Below the pieces are notes generated by a model. The model saw only the letters and a list, made by a program, of their open reading frames with translations, did no database searches and was not told the DNA's origin. From Desulfatitalea sp. BRH_c12 (GTDB taxonomy: Bacteria > Desulfobacterota > Desulfobacteria > Desulfobacterales > Desulfosarcinaceae), in assembly GCA_000961655.1 (NCBI GenBank), contig LADR01000074.1, positions 21,575 to 85,574 of the forward strand: DNA of 64,000 nt, written 5' to 3'. Both the position numbers and the translations under genes were made by a program. Shown one piece after another: positions 43,937 through 52,535 of this stretch; position 1 is the first letter of the stretch, and each line of letters begins with the position of its first letter.

Positions 43937-45085
43937 CTATTCGGGCGCGGTTTCCAGCTTGAGGTAGCGTTCGCCCAAAGTGTACAGCAGCAGCACGACC
44001 GCCACTGAAAGCAGCAAAACCATCCATTCGTATCCGCTGGGCGCGTAGGCAATCACTTCCGGGTACTGTTCGGCTTTGGGACCTACCGGGCGGCTCTGAC
44101 CGGCCAGCAAAATTTCCATGTGCATGGCCAGCGTCCCGACCAGGGTCAAGCCGGCGGCGATCAGTCGGGCTGTGGGCACCGAACGGATGGACGGAATGGC
44201 CATCAGGATGAACGGCAGAATCAATCCCAAAATCACTTCGGTGTTGAATTTGCCGATCCCGCCCAGGATCTGGGCGTATTGCCGGTAGTTGAGAAAATCG
44301 GGCACGACGGTCGCCGATTCGATGGCGATTTTGAGCAACGTGAACACGATGACGGTCCCCAACGCAAAGGAGAAGATGCGTGTGAAATCATCGTAAATAC
44401 CACGCGTGACCTCAGATGCGTCGCTGCCGGTCACCGTGCTGTGGATGAAATGATACAACAGACACAATGCCGTTCCGCTCAGCAGGGCCATCAAAAGGCA
44501 ATAGATGGACATGACCGGTCCGAAGTAGGTGACGCGCGATTCGGTCAGTCCGAAAATGGAACCGATCATCAACGGCGCCACAATCGCCGCGATGAGCGAT
44601 ACAATTGCCAATAATCGGCTCAATGAACTGTGCCAATCGCCGATGTGCAGTCGCCATAGTTTGGCGATAAGAATGACCAATTCAACACTGTATATGAATC
44701 CCATCCACCAGATGGGCGACGACAAGTTGGGCGACAGCATGATGTAGATCATGTGAAACACGTTGCCGAGTTCCAGACCGATGGATACGAAAGCCCCGAG
44801 CAATGTGGCGATCGCCAGAAACACCAACCGCTTGGCAATGGGCTCGTATTTTCTGACCTCGAAGACCAGTGGAATGGAAGCCAGGATGGTCAGCCCCGAA
44901 CTGGTCAGGGCCAGAAAAATATAGACCCCCAGGGGAAGCGACCAGAGGATCACATCGTTCGTGTTGAACAGGTAATGGCCTTTGGTGAAGAGTTGAATGC
45001 CGGCCACCAATCCGGCAACGATGATCAGGCCGAGCAATCCCAGCCATGCGCCGTAAAGCCCCTTGGATACTGTTGTCCGACTCAT
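43937..45085 (-). CDS. NrfD/PsrC-type quinone-reactive membrane anchor (ArrC-like)
   Basis: The 382-residue protein has about nine to ten membrane helices with the NrfD layout, for example YLFNTNDVILWSLPLGVYIF, PLVFEVRKYEPIAKRLVFLA and SSPIWWMGFIYSVELVILIA. It should exchange electrons between the quinone pool and the ferredoxin subunit. The start codon overlaps the stop of the ferredoxin gene by one base, so translation is coupled. It contains no haem-binding motif. Its placement between FeS subunit and TorD matches arr/arx and psr operons. Confidence 0.88.
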   Translation of the reverse strand: MSRTTVSKGLYGAWLGLLGLIIVAGLVAGIQLFTKGHYLFNTNDVILWSLPLGVYIFLALTSSGLTILASIPLVFEVRKYEPIAKRLVFLAIATLLGAFVSIGLELGNVFHMIYIMLSPNLSSPIWWMGFIYSVELVILIAKLWRLHIGDWHSSLSRLLAIVSLIAAIVAPLMIGSIFGLTESRVTYFGPVMSIYCLLMALLSGTALCLLYHFIHSTVTGSDASEVTRGIYDDFTRIFSFALGTVIVFTLLKIAIESATVVPDFLNYRQYAQILGGIGKFNTEVILGLILPFILMAIPSIRSVPTARLIAAGLTLVGTLAMHMEILLAGQSRPVGPKAEQYPEVIAYAPSGYEWMVLLLSVAVVLLLYTLGERYLKLETAPE

Positions 45086-45810
45086 TAGACACCTCCTTTG
45101 GTGGGCTGGTAGTGGGCGGGGTTGAAGTCCCGTATGTAAAAGACGTGCGGATCGGTCCCCAGTTGTTCGCGCAGACGGAAGGGACGAAATTTTCCCAGCA
45201 GGATGCGCACTTCACTGCTAGGATCTGAAATATCCCCGAAAATCCGGGCATCCGCCGGGCAGGCCTCGACGCACGCAGGCAGTAGCCCTTTTTCAATGCG
45301 ATGATCGCAGAACGTGCATTTTTCAACGACACCCTTGGGGCGAATGCCAGCCAGCGTCTCGTCGCGTTCCGGGTTGTAGTTAGGCAGAATCTTGCCGCCG
45401 GCCTTGCGCGTCATATCGGCGGGGGAGTAGGTGCACCCTTCGATCAGAACGGTTTCATCCCGCCAGTAAGGGTGGGCGTTGCGCCAGTTGAAGTAAATCA
45501 CGCCATATGGGCAGTTGAATTCGCAATACTTGCAGCCGATGCATTTGTCCGGGTCGTGCATGGTGATACCGTTATCGAGTTTGTGCATCGCGCGCGTGGG
45601 GCAGCCCCTGACGCAAGGGGCATTGTCGCAATGATTGCACAAGGTCGGAATATAGTGATAGCGGACATTCGGAAATGTGCCGGATGTTTCCGTGATTTTG
45701 TTCGACCAGTAGATGCCGTCCGGTACGTTGTTTTCGCTCCGGCAGGCGATGCTGCAGGCACCGCAGCCGACGCACCGCTGCAGGTCTATGACCATGGCGT
45801 ATCTGGGCAT
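45085..45810 (-). CDS. Four-cluster [4Fe-4S] ferredoxin electron-transfer subunit (ArrB-like)
   Basis: The ATG at 45810 follows AGGAGG. Four Cys groups are visible: CVGCGACSIACRSENN, CNHCDNAPCVRGCP, CIGCKYCEFNCPYG and CTFCDHRIEKGLLPACVEAC. This is the DmsB/PsrB/ArrB pattern of 16 ligands. No signal peptide is present, so it would be exported with its twin-arginine partner. It carries electrons between the NrfD anchor and the molybdopterin subunit, and starts 10 bases after that gene's stop. Confidence 0.92.
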   Translation of the reverse strand: MPRYAMVIDLQRCVGCGACSIACRSENNVPDGIYWSNKITETSGTFPNVRYHYIPTLCNHCDNAPCVRGCPTRAMHKLDNGITMHDPDKCIGCKYCEFNCPYGVIYFNWRNAHPYWRDETVLIEGCTYSPADMTRKAGGKILPNYNPERDETLAGIRPKGVVEKCTFCDHRIEKGLLPACVEACPADARIFGDISDPSSEVRILLGKFRPFRLREQLGTDPHVFYIRDFNPAHYQPTKGGV

Positions 45811-45820
45811 GAGAATCCTC

Positions 45821-48403
45821 CTAAATCTTTTCGATTTTGACGCGGGTGCCCGCATGGCGCACGGTGCTGCCGCTCAACCGTTCATAGACCGCGGGGATGA
45901 GGTCGTTGTTGTTGCCGCCGCGCGGGACTTTGCCGAAGACTTTGGATGCCAGGCGTCCATAAGCCCAGTGCCCCTGTCCGTAACATTTGGCCACCGTTCC
46001 CGGCCGCACGCCTTCCCAAAGTTTTGCCGTGCATTCGATGGTTCCGGTCGGCGAGGTCAGGCGCACACGGTCCCCGGTTTGGATGCCGAACTTTGTTCCG
46101 TCAAGCGGGTTGATCTTGGCGACGTCTTCCCCGGCCACATCGCCTGGATCCAGGTCCTTGAAATCATAGTACCAGGGGCAGTTGGCCGAACGGCCTTCGC
46201 GGTTGAGGCGCGACTTGTGGTCGACAAACAGCAGGGGAAACTTTTGGGGATCGCCGGCCGTGTAGGGCGCCTCATAGTGCGGAACGAAGGCCATTTCACC
46301 TCTGGCCTCGTAGAAACAAGCTTCCATGACCTGTTCGACCGTAGCGTTGTGTTTGGCGGCGTGTTGTTCGAGGGCCTCTTTCAAAGTTTCGCTGTAGAAC
46401 TCGAATTTTCCGGTTTTGGTTTTCATCTTTCCCCAGCGCTTGCGAAAGGGGTAGGGGGCGGAGTTGGACACACCCACTTTGGCGAACGCTTCCCATCCCG
46501 AAAATTTGTCGCCCTCTTCATAAAGCGCGGGGTCCCAAAGTTTGTGGGTGGCGTATTTCAGGGCATACAGTGAAAATTCGTCCGAATTGGTCGGTTCCTT
46601 GCCGGTTTCCGGATCCTTGTAGGTCTTGTAGTGGCGCAGCAGATTGTCGAAGCCGCGCTCGGCCAGTTTTTCGGCCAGTAGCCAGGGAAATTCGCTTTCG
46701 TCGGTTTTGTAATCACCGACGCGCTTGATGATGGGCTGCATGATAGAGACATGCTGGTAGCCGTTGCCTTGCGATTTGATATAACCGTATTTTTCGAACA
46801 GATGGTGCGTGTTGGGCAGCAGGATGTCGCAAAACCAGGAAAATTCGGAAGCGTTCGTGGTAATGTGGACTGAAAACGGGATTTTCGACAGGGCGCGTTC
46901 CCATCGTTCAGGCTGCCCGCAGGAAAAGGCGAAGTTGTTCATGTAGGCAATGGCGACCTTGATGTCGTAAGGATCGTCGTCAAGAAGTGCGTCCGCAACG
47001 TTGTTGGTGACCACGCCGCCGCCCGATTGGCCTTTGTTCAAGGCCGGAAAGGCCAGTCGCCCGCGCTGGTCGATCTTTTCATGCTTTTTGCCCTTGTTGG
47101 CGATATCGTCCATGAACGCATCGGGTCCGGGAAAATCCTGGGTGTGCACTTTATTCGGTGCAAGCGTGCCGCCCACGTTGTCGACCGCGCCGACCAACCC
47201 GTTCAGGGCGTGGCAGATCATGCTGGCATAGGCACCTCTGACCTGCATGACAGGTCCGCCGCCTACCCAGGAGATGGCATGCGGTGCCGCTCGGCCGTAA
47301 TCAAGGGCCACCTGCCGAATCTGATCGGCAGGCAGGCTGGTTTTCGAGGCCGCCCATTCGGGCGTTTTATCCTTGAGTTCGAGGTTCCACCATTTGACCA
47401 GCCCGTGCGTATGCTTTTCTTCGAAATCGGCTTCGGACACCTGCTGACCGAGGACGAAACGATTGTTGCCGTCCGTGAAATCGCCGACGAAATCGCGATG
47501 CCACAACTTTTCCGTCAAAATCACGTGGGCAATGGCGGCCGCCAGCGCGCCGTCATGGCCCGGCGCAATCGGTAGCCAGACGTCGGCTTTGGCGCCCGTG
47601 GCCGAGAGCCGCGGTTCGACCACGGCGATTTGAGCCCGATCGATCACCGTTCCCCACACCTTTGAATAATAGGAGACCTGACGATTGGCCGCCAGGGGAT
47701 CGGCGCCCCAGATCAGGATGTAACGTGCGTTTTCCACATCGTACTGGCGATAGTCCCACAAGCCTTCGGTGAAATAGGGGCCGAATTTTTCGGCTTCGGC
47801 GCAGATGGCGCTATGCGAGATGCTGTTGGGCGAACCGATGATTTTGGTCATGCGATCATAAAGGATGTCGCGCAGGTAAGTGTAGCGGCCGCGCATCAGC
47901 ATGTACTTGTGGGTCTCGTCATTGGCCCTCAGTGCCATGATCTTGTCGGCAATCGTATTCAATGCGTCATCCCAGGATATGGGCACGAATTGCGGGTCCT
48001 CGAGCCGGCCTTTTTTCGGATTTGTCCGCCGCATTGGCGTTTTGATGCGGTCCGGGTCGTAGACCTGCTGGATCGCCAAATGCGGCCGCGGACAACCTGC
48101 GCCGACACTGACCTTGGAGTTGGGGTTGCCTCGTATTTTAATCGCGCGGCCGTCGATGACGTAGACCTGTTGGGCGCACCATGATGTGCATCCCTGGCAT
48201 GTGGCCGGCAGCCACTGGCCCATCTCGTCTGCCCCAGTGCCTGAAGCTGCCGCCAGCATCTTGAGTTCCGGGTCCAGTCCCGCTCCCAGCGCCACAGCCG
48301 CACCGGCGGCCGTCGATGCCTTCAGGAAAGATCTGCGCGACAGGCGGATGTCGTCGAAAAAATCTTTCATCAAGGTTTTGCGCTTGTTTCTGTTTGCGTT
48401 CAT
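45821..48403 (-). CDS. Molybdopterin catalytic subunit, ArrA-like (candidate respiratory arsenate reductase)
   Basis: A twin-arginine signal (IRLSRRSFLKASTAAGAAVA) leads a periplasmic molybdoenzyme of 860 residues, the usual ArrA length. The cluster ligands C69, C72, C76 and C104 follow C-X2-C-X3-C-X27-C. RGRY lies at 171-174 and SHSAICAEAEKFGPY begins at 196. R173, Y174, H197, C201, K206 and Y218 keep exactly the spacing of R165, Y166, H189, C193, K198 and Y210 that I recall for Shewanella ArrA; C201 would be the molybdenum ligand. ArxA-type arsenite oxidases have a GRGWG-like motif instead of RGRY. The operon adds ferredoxin, NrfD and TorD partners. A related unassigned oxyanion reductase remains possible. 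Confidence 0.72.
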   Translation of the reverse strand: MNANRNKRKTLMKDFFDDIRLSRRSFLKASTAAGAAVALGAGLDPELKMLAAASGTGADEMGQWLPATCQGCTSWCAQQVYVIDGRAIKIRGNPNSKVSVGAGCPRPHLAIQQVYDPDRIKTPMRRTNPKKGRLEDPQFVPISWDDALNTIADKIMALRANDETHKYMLMRGRYTYLRDILYDRMTKIIGSPNSISHSAICAEAEKFGPYFTEGLWDYRQYDVENARYILIWGADPLAANRQVSYYSKVWGTVIDRAQIAVVEPRLSATGAKADVWLPIAPGHDGALAAAIAHVILTEKLWHRDFVGDFTDGNNRFVLGQQVSEADFEEKHTHGLVKWWNLELKDKTPEWAASKTSLPADQIRQVALDYGRAAPHAISWVGGGPVMQVRGAYASMICHALNGLVGAVDNVGGTLAPNKVHTQDFPGPDAFMDDIANKGKKHEKIDQRGRLAFPALNKGQSGGGVVTNNVADALLDDDPYDIKVAIAYMNNFAFSCGQPERWERALSKIPFSVHITTNASEFSWFCDILLPNTHHLFEKYGYIKSQGNGYQHVSIMQPIIKRVGDYKTDESEFPWLLAEKLAERGFDNLLRHYKTYKDPETGKEPTNSDEFSLYALKYATHKLWDPALYEEGDKFSGWEAFAKVGVSNSAPYPFRKRWGKMKTKTGKFEFYSETLKEALEQHAAKHNATVEQVMEACFYEARGEMAFVPHYEAPYTAGDPQKFPLLFVDHKSRLNREGRSANCPWYYDFKDLDPGDVAGEDVAKINPLDGTKFGIQTGDRVRLTSPTGTIECTAKLWEGVRPGTVAKCYGQGHWAYGRLASKVFGKVPRGGNNNDLIPAVYERLSGSTVRHAGTRVKIEKI

Positions 48404-48481
48404 TATCCCTCCTTGAGGCTTGATGTGTATTCCGGAACATTGTCGGGAAATAGCGCCTGTCGAATGGATCGACCAAAACGC

Positions 48482-48877
48482 TTATTCAGGCGATTTCGGC
48501 GGATTGCCGGGACATTCCCCCTGGATACCGCGCAGAAGATACAATAATTCATCCGGATCCAATGGTTTGACCATGCAGGCATAGATGCTCTGCTGGATCG
48601 CTTCCTGCAGTTGCGGATGAAAATGGCTATTGGAGATGATGATGAAATGGGTTGCGGGCAATCTGTGCCTGAGATCTTTGATATCCCGATTATCAACCGG
48701 CACGCAGCTCAGATCGATCATCACTGTTGCGTATTCATGCTCTGAAATGGCATGTGCCAGCCCACCCAAGGCGTCGATGGTCGTTACACGGAAAGGCAAC
48801 GTCGCCAATAGATGGTTGATGCTTGTGATGAGCTCACGATCGGTGCTCAAAAGGACGATGTGCATTTCATAAGCCAT
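48482..48877 (-). CDS. Stand-alone receiver-domain protein
   Basis: The 131-residue product has a receiver fold: IVLLSTDRELITSINHLLAT, phospho-acceptor candidate Asp in TVMIDLSCVP, IIISNSHFHP and the Lys of ACMVKPLDPDELLYLL. One residue of the usual acidic pair near the N-terminus is Ser/Thr-substituted, so phosphorylation is uncertain. There is no output domain. AGGTGA precedes the ATG at 48877. It is the first gene after the sigma-54 promoter at 48926-48941 and lies 78 bases before the catalytic subunit, so it is probably co-transcribed with the respiratory operon. Confidence 0.75.
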   Translation of the reverse strand: MAYEMHIVLLSTDRELITSINHLLATLPFRVTTIDALGGLAHAISEHEYATVMIDLSCVPVDNRDIKDLRHRLPATHFIIISNSHFHPQLQEAIQQSIYACMVKPLDPDELLYLLRGIQGECPGNPPKSPE

Positions 48878-48925
48878 TAATATCACCTGTAAAATAAGTT
48901 GTGGAGACGGCTTGAAATGTAATGA

Positions 48926-48941
48926 AGCAATGATCGCGCCA
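48926..48941 (-). promoter_or_regulatory. Sigma-54 (-24/-12) promoter of the respiratory operon
   Basis: Read on the minus strand the site is TGGCGCGATCATTGCT. Against the sigma-54 consensus TGGCACGNNNNTTGCW it has one mismatch, and the invariant GG and GC have the required spacing. The -12 element is about 50 bases upstream of the receiver gene start. The sigma-54 activator gene lies immediately upstream on the same strand. Confidence 0.75.
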
Positions 48942-49019
48942 TTTTGGTTAAGCAGATGAAAAAGTGTACCCATCTCCGTGGGGCTGGTGTCTTTTAGGGA
49001 CAAGTATCGTATTTTTTGG

Positions 49020-49170
49020 GGTTATCCAGTTCGCTCCAGTGACTATGGGTGTTTCGGATTGGCACGGAGGAGGTGACCGGGTGGGTGGTCCGCCACGTCA
49101 GCCATGAAATTCAGTGCGGCCTAAGGTGTGCGCAGGACAGGGCCGCACTGTTTGAGCGCAGCGAGCGAGG
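49020..49170. repeat. R2 repeat copy, rearranged and partly inverted
   Basis: It opens GGTTATCCAGTTCGCTCC as in other R2 copies but then reads TTCGGATTGGCACGGAGGAG, the inverted form of the core, and CCGCCACGTCAGCCATG. The tail GTGCGGCCTAAGGTGTGCGC is the reverse complement of sequence at about 63440-63475. It is inserted between the sigma-54 promoter at 48926 and possible activator sites at 49189-49280. Confidence 0.65.
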
Positions 49171-49188
49171 TGCGGTGTCATCGGGTGG

Positions 49189-49280
49189 CATGGACGTCCA
49201 TGGTCTGGACATATTTTCATCTTGATACCTTAATTACTATAACATCAACTCATTAAGGTGTCCCATTTCTGGACGGTATG
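49189..49280. promoter_or_regulatory. Candidate upstream activator sites for the sigma-54 promoter
   Basis: CATGGACGTCCATG (49189-49202) is a perfect 14-bp palindrome. Further GGAC/GTCC half-sites follow within 80 bases (TCTGGACAT, AAGGTGTCCC, TGGACGGTATGTCC), and CCTTAAT/ATTAAGG form a 7-bp inverted repeat around 49230-49260. The cluster lies 250-340 bases upstream of the -24 element, the distance expected for enhancer-binding proteins. Function is inferred from position and symmetry only. Confidence 0.45.
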
Positions 49281-49327
49281 TCCTGGAAGCATTGAGATTT
49301 GAGTTCGGTACAAGCTGTTTGGATGGG

Positions 49328-51553
49328 TTACGTAACTTTAGAAGGTATTTGGATGTCGTATTTTCGCAGTTTCACATAGAGTGTGCTGCGTCCGATTCCC
49401 AGACGGTGTGCTGCGGTGGTTTTATTCCAGTTGCAAGCTTCAAGCACCTGGATCAGATGCTGCTTTTCACTGTCCTCCAAGCGCGCCGGCGGCTCCGGCG
49501 CGATCGAAGGGCATTCGGCGTTCAGGATGCAATCGGGAATATCCGCTATTTCTATCTGATCGCCGTGCGCCAGCACAATGGCATGTTCGATCGCGTTTTC
49601 CAGTTCACGAACGTTGCCAGGCCAGGCATAACTCATCAACGCCCGCATGGCCGCAGGACTGATGCCCTTAACCGTCTTTTTCTGTATGGCGGCAAACCGC
49701 GCGAGAAAATGCCGGATCAGAAGGGGAATGTCGTTTTTACGTTTGCACAATGGCGGCAGCGTAATCGGGATGACCTTCAAGCGGTAATACAAATCCTCGC
49801 GAAAAGCGCCGTTTTTGACATCTGCCAGCAGATCGCGGTTGGTCGCGGCCAGAATGCGCACATCCACGGAAATGGTAGCACTGCCACCAAGGCGTTCGAA
49901 CTTGCGATGCTGAAGAACGCGCAAAAGCTTGATTTGCGCGGTGGGAGAAATTTCACCGATCTCGTCCAGGAAGACCGTACCGCCATCGGCCTGTTCGAAA
50001 CGCCCCTTCTTCTGTCTGGCCGCTCCGGTATACGCCCCTTTTTCATAGCCGAACAACTCACTTTCCAGCAACGTTGCCGGATAGGCCGAGCAGTTGATCA
50101 CCACGAAAGGGTTGTTCTTTCGGGTGCTGACGGTGTGGATGGCTCTTGCCACCAACTCCTTGCCCGTTCCGCTTTCGCCTTGGATCAGGACCGTGGCATC
50201 CGAAGGCGCGACATCCTCGATCATTTTGTAGATGACTTGCATTTGCGAATCTTTTCCGATCAACTCGGCATACCCGGCGCTTTTTTCGATCTGATGGCGC
50301 AGGCGTTGGATTTCGGTTTCCTGATGAACGGCCCGCCGGATCACGCCCGCGCTTTGGTTCAGGACCAAATGGGTGACCTCTATGTCGGTGGTCACGCATT
50401 GGCATTGGCCCGGGCACCCGATGCACATCGCACCAACCAACTGGCCTTCATGTCTTATGGGAAAAACGGCCAGATTGGCTGCCGAGGCCAGTTCAGCCAC
50501 CGGCAAGTCGGAAAGCCGCAGCGGGTCAACGAAGCTGAATTCATCGATCCCTGTGAGGATTGGGTCAAACACAGCGATCGTCATGCCTTCTATCAGGTCG
50601 ATCTTGCCTTCGGAAAAAGCCATCAGGGCGCGGTCGGGACCGGCTCCGAGGAACAAAAAGATTTGCCGGCAGTTGATAATGCTTTTGAGTCGCCCCACCA
50701 GAAAACTGCACGTCTCGTTCAGTGTCGGCAGTTCCCCGAGATGTTTGACGATTTCGAATGCGATGCGCACCTGCTGCTGCGCTCTGCTCAGGTCGGCATT
50801 TTTTCGTTCAAGTTCATCGGCATTCTCCTTTAATCGTTGGGTTCGATCGTTGATGCGTTCGATCATTGCCCGGAACGCGGCGGCCAATCGTTCGACTTCA
50901 TCGTCGCGATCCGTTTTTGGAAAATCCAGGGCCAAGGTTTCGGCATCGATCGTTTCCGCCATGGTCGTGAGTTCGACCAATTGACGGGTAGTCCGGCGGA
51001 TCATCATGTGCGCGATCAAGAGGGAAAAAAGAAGAATGGCGGCCGTTATCGCGGAAATTTGCACCCTCAGCGCTCCTATGCGGTGGCGAAAGGGCTCCTC
51101 GGACAGTCCGAGCCGCAACGTGCCGGCCGCGCCCTCGAGAATCGGCCATGCCACATCCACAAAGCGTTCTCCGGCTTCGTTGACGATTTTGGCCGTCTGG
51201 TTTTTGTTCCCGACGGCCAGGGCGTTGGCAGCCACAAGTTCGCCGGGCACAACACGTTCGAAGGTATGGGCCAGTATGTTGTTTTCGTTGTGTACGAACA
51301 GGTATCCAATCGATGGGTTGCTTTTCATTTGATCGTCGATCAGTTTCTGGAGACCGACCAGATCGTTGGTCATAATCTTATCCGCGATGTCCAAGGCCAG
51401 ACTATGCGTATGATGCTTGGCTTGCGCAGTTGCCGCCAGCATCAGGCTGTCGGCGTACTTGAATACAAACAACTGGGCGATGGAGGCCCCGCTGAAAATG
51501 ACGATGAACGAAATGGCGGCAAATAGACGTAACCGGATTCCGGATTGTTTCAT
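49328..51553 (-). CDS. Membrane-anchored sigma-54-dependent transcriptional activator with periplasmic sensor
   Basis: Two membrane helices (residues ~8-28 and ~166-186) flank a ~135-residue periplasmic domain. A HAMP linker, coiled coil and GAF-like domain follow. The AAA+ domain has Walker A GESGTGKE (459-466), the sigma-54 loop [13 protein letters not shown] and Walker [13 protein letters not shown] Fis-type helix-turn-helix ends it ([20 protein letters not shown]). C377, C380, C384 and C386 form a [10 protein letters not shown] cluster in the GAF region. It has no kinase or receiver domain, so signal and promoter activation are joined in one protein. It overlaps the PhnD-like gene by four bases, and sigma-54 promoters precede both neighbouring operons. 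Confidence 0.9.
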   Translation of the reverse strand: MKQSGIRLRLFAAISFIVIFSGASIAQLFVFKYADSLMLAATAQAKHHTHSLALDIADKIMTNDLVGLQKLIDDQMKSNPSIGYLFVHNENNILAHTFERVVPGELVAANALAVGNKNQTAKIVNEAGERFVDVAWPILEGAAGTLRLGLSEEPFRHRIGALRVQISAITAAILLFSLLIAHMMIRRTTRQLVELTTMAETIDAETLALDFPKTDRDDEVERLAAAFRAMIERINDRTQRLKENADELERKNADLSRAQQQVRIAFEIVKHLGELPTLNETCSFLVGRLKSIINCRQIFLFLGAGPDRALMAFSEGKIDLIEGMTIAVFDPILTGIDEFSFVDPLRLSDLPVAELASAANLAVFPIRHEGQLVGAMCIGCPGQCQCVTTDIEVTHLVLNQSAGVIRRAVHQETEIQRLRHQIEKSAGYAELIGKDSQMQVIYKMIEDVAPSDATVLIQGESGTGKELVARAIHTVSTRKNNPFVVINCSAYPATLLESELFGYEKGAYTGAARQKKGRFEQADGGTVFLDEIGEISPTAQIKLLRVLQHRKFERLGGSATISVDVRILAATNRDLLADVKNGAFREDLYYRLKVIPITLPPLCKRKNDIPLLIRHFLARFAAIQKKTVKGISPAAMRALMSYAWPGNVRELENAIEHAIVLAHGDQIEIADIPDCILNAECPSIAPEPPARLEDSEKQHLIQVLEACNWNKTTAAHRLGIGRSTLYVKLRKYDIQIPSKVT

Positions 51554-52500
51554 GGCGCTGCCCCTCTTTGTGCCTGAATCTCGTCACCGAGGTTTTCAAT
51601 GGGTGCATACCAGGCCGCTTCGGTAGGTACGAATTTATCGATCAGCAGCGCATTCAGAATCGTGCGACCGGTTTCTTCCGTGTGCATGTGAAGCAGGGCT
51701 TCCCGAATCCGGCTTTTGGTCGCATCGTCCAGGTGTGTGGCCGCTACAATGGGCGGACTGCCAAAGGGCATTGACTCGCGGATTACAACCGTTCTGGCCG
51801 CATGCACTGGGTTTCGCGCACTGAAATAGTCCCATACGTGGCTGTCGACAGTGGCCCCGTCCACCAGGGAACGGGCCACAGCCATGATCGAGTTGTCATG
51901 GCTGGAGGTATAGACAATTTTGCTGAAAAAGCTTTCCGGCCGTTCGCCCATCTGTGCCAGCCAATACTTCGGTACCAAGGCGCCGGTGTTGGAATCGGGA
52001 TCGGTGAAGGCAAATCTTTTGCCTTTGAGTTCTTCGAGCTTTCCGATGCCGCTGTCCTTGTTGACGATCAAATAGGCTTTATAAAACGGCTCTCCTCTAA
52101 CCACAGGCGTGACGATGGCCTCGAAGCCGCTGCTTTTCCTTGCATTGGCATAAGGGCCGCTGCAGACAAAGGCCAAGTCCAGTTTACCTTCTTTCAATAA
52201 CTGGTTGACTTCGCCGTAGGTCTTGCGTTGCACCATCCGGATGTCGCGGCCGATTTGACCGCCCAGGTAGTTCAGCAACGCCTGGTATTTCGAAAAGGTT
52301 TCCTGGGGCGAAATCATGGCGGCTACCGCCATTTGGAGCTCGCCTTCCCCGCGTACCAAGGTCCTCGGGTCACGGGTCACATTTTCCTGGCTGAACGACA
52401 CCTGCTTGTAGTCGTTGTCGTTTCCGCAACCGGCCAAAGATAAGAGAAGGCCCAAGCCGCTCAATAGGGCCAAATATCTATAATGTAGATTACCCTTCAT
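51550..52500 (-). CDS. PhnD-like periplasmic binding lipoprotein (sensor partner)
   Basis: The start at 52500 (MKGNLHYRYLALLSGLGLLL) leads to a lipobox LSLAGC with C25. The fold is that of phosphate/phosphonate-binding proteins: AAMISPQETFSKYQALLNYL, KLDLAFVCSGPYANARKSSG, GKRFAFTDPDSNTGALVPKY and SHDNSIMAVARSLVDGATVD. No ABC permease or ATPase is nearby; instead it overlaps the membrane sigma-54 activator by four bases. This resembles AioX/ArrX/ArxX proteins, which present arsenic oxyanions to sensor kinases. C113 in FVCSGPY would be the obvious thiol for arsenite. Ligand is inferred. Confidence 0.8.
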   Translation of the reverse strand: MKGNLHYRYLALLSGLGLLLSLAGCGNDNDYKQVSFSQENVTRDPRTLVRGEGELQMAVAAMISPQETFSKYQALLNYLGGQIGRDIRMVQRKTYGEVNQLLKEGKLDLAFVCSGPYANARKSSGFEAIVTPVVRGEPFYKAYLIVNKDSGIGKLEELKGKRFAFTDPDSNTGALVPKYWLAQMGERPESFFSKIVYTSSHDNSIMAVARSLVDGATVDSHVWDYFSARNPVHAARTVVIRESMPFGSPPIVAATHLDDATKSRIREALLHMHTEETGRTILNALLIDKFVPTEAAWYAPIENLGDEIQAQRGAAP

Positions 52501-52535
52501 ATGAATGCCCCAACCGATGAGAGTTTTCTGTTGTG

